Part shown: piece by piece, positions 63,708 through 64,000 of the stretch
Layout of the letters: every line of letters begins with the position of its first letter
How positions within the stretch are numbered: the first letter of the stretch is position 1
DNA from: Geosiphon pyriformis
Taxonomy: Eukaryota; Glomeromycota; Glomeromycetes; Archaeosporales; Geosiphonaceae
Reading direction: 5' to 3'
Length of the DNA stretch: 64,000 nucleotides
Assembly (NCBI GenBank): GCA_016748015.1
Contig: JAAOMT010000699.1
Span: 262,420-326,419, forward strand
Program-made: the position numbers and the translations under genes
Notes under the pieces: model-generated
What the model saw: only the letters and a program-made list of their open reading frames with translations
What the model was told of the DNA's origin: nothing
Database searches by the model: none

Positions 63708-64000
63708 CAAAAATAGCCCAGAGAGAGATAGAAAAAATCAAACAAATGTGATTGGGGCGGTACAACAGAATAACGCCTGAATGATCAATAGGGGCCAGGT
63801 GGATAGTCGCTTTAGAATGTGTACCCAAAAGGTATCCTTTAGATATTAAAATTTTTAGTTTTCAAACCTTATTTATTACTCCTTATTGCCTTTTATGATT
63901 ATAAATAAAAGGAAAAGGAAAATCGAACAAGTAAGAATTTTTTGTGCAATCAAATTTCAGCCAAGATTTATGTATGTATAAAATTCTTTTGTTATTGACT
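60712..64000. other. Intergenic region to the end of the window
   Basis: A+T-rich, no credible gene. Frames at 61037-61324, 61406-61603, 63232-63432 and 63565-63828 have no recognisable domain. The first ~100 bp should contain the methyltransferase promoter. The only structured element is the GGAT/GAAA repeat below. Confidence 0.5.
63645..63707. repeat. (GGAT)n-(GAAA)n compound microsatellite
   Basis: About five GGAT units followed by ggaag and about ten GAAA units. The minus-strand frame over it is Phe/Leu/Ser low-complexity and not a gene. Confidence 0.9.

Overview
The window looks like nuclear DNA from a filamentous fungus, most likely an arbuscular mycorrhizal fungus (Glomeromycotina). 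This is inferred from the very high A+T content, the many short GT-AG introns of about 60-100 bp, and the gene families present: a kinase fused to Sel1 repeats, an F-box/leucine-rich protein, a family of 7TM receptors, class-3-lipase-like proteins, a typical fungal SAM methyltransferase, and Tc1, MULE and LINE remnants. No rRNA, tRNA or CRISPR was recognised. I rebuilt the gene models by hand, joining exons by reading frame, GT-AG sites and comparison of paralogues inside the window.

Layout. 1-3.8 kb: an extremely A+T-rich repeat element with a younger 5'-truncated LINE inside it. 3.8-4.3 kb: an orphan ORF. 5.2-8.9 kb: a five-exon kinase/Sel1 gene with two frameshifts, then an assembly gap and a second copy of its 3' end. 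13.0-17.0 kb: two convergent 7TM receptor genes; a third lies at 38.4-39.9 kb. 18.6-28.4 kb: three paralogous lipase-like genes on the + strand, with a decayed Tc1 transposon between the first and second. 29.2-31.0 kb: two minisatellites and a G+C-richer copy of the repeat that opens the window. 31.6-33.2 kb: a defective MULE transposon carrying a miniature relative of itself. 34.5-35.6 kb: a multi-pass membrane protein. 40.6-42.1 kb: an intronless F-box gene. 42.2-59.3 kb: a gene desert full of simple repeats. 59.4-60.7 kb: a six-exon methyltransferase gene. The rest is non-coding as far as I can see.

The most notable results are: (a) all three lipase-like paralogues keep the catalytic Asp and His regions but have Gly where the nucleophile Ser should be, which suggests a tandem family of secreted or membrane-anchored pseudo-lipases; (b) the two copies of the 29.8-31 kb repeat differ almost only by C-to-T and G-to-A changes, a RIP- or methylation-like decay that the nested LINE does not show; (c) the MULE encodes a FAR1-type DNA-binding domain followed directly by SWIM and zinc-knuckle regions with no catalytic core, and has been invaded by its own deletion derivative; (d) the 7TM receptor genes share a 35-nt micro-exon and differ by clean intron gains or losses.

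Receptors, kinase, F-box protein, lipase-like proteins and methyltransferase are all members of expandable families. I see no operon-like functional unit; the window reads as a repeat-rich accessory region in which families duplicate locally.
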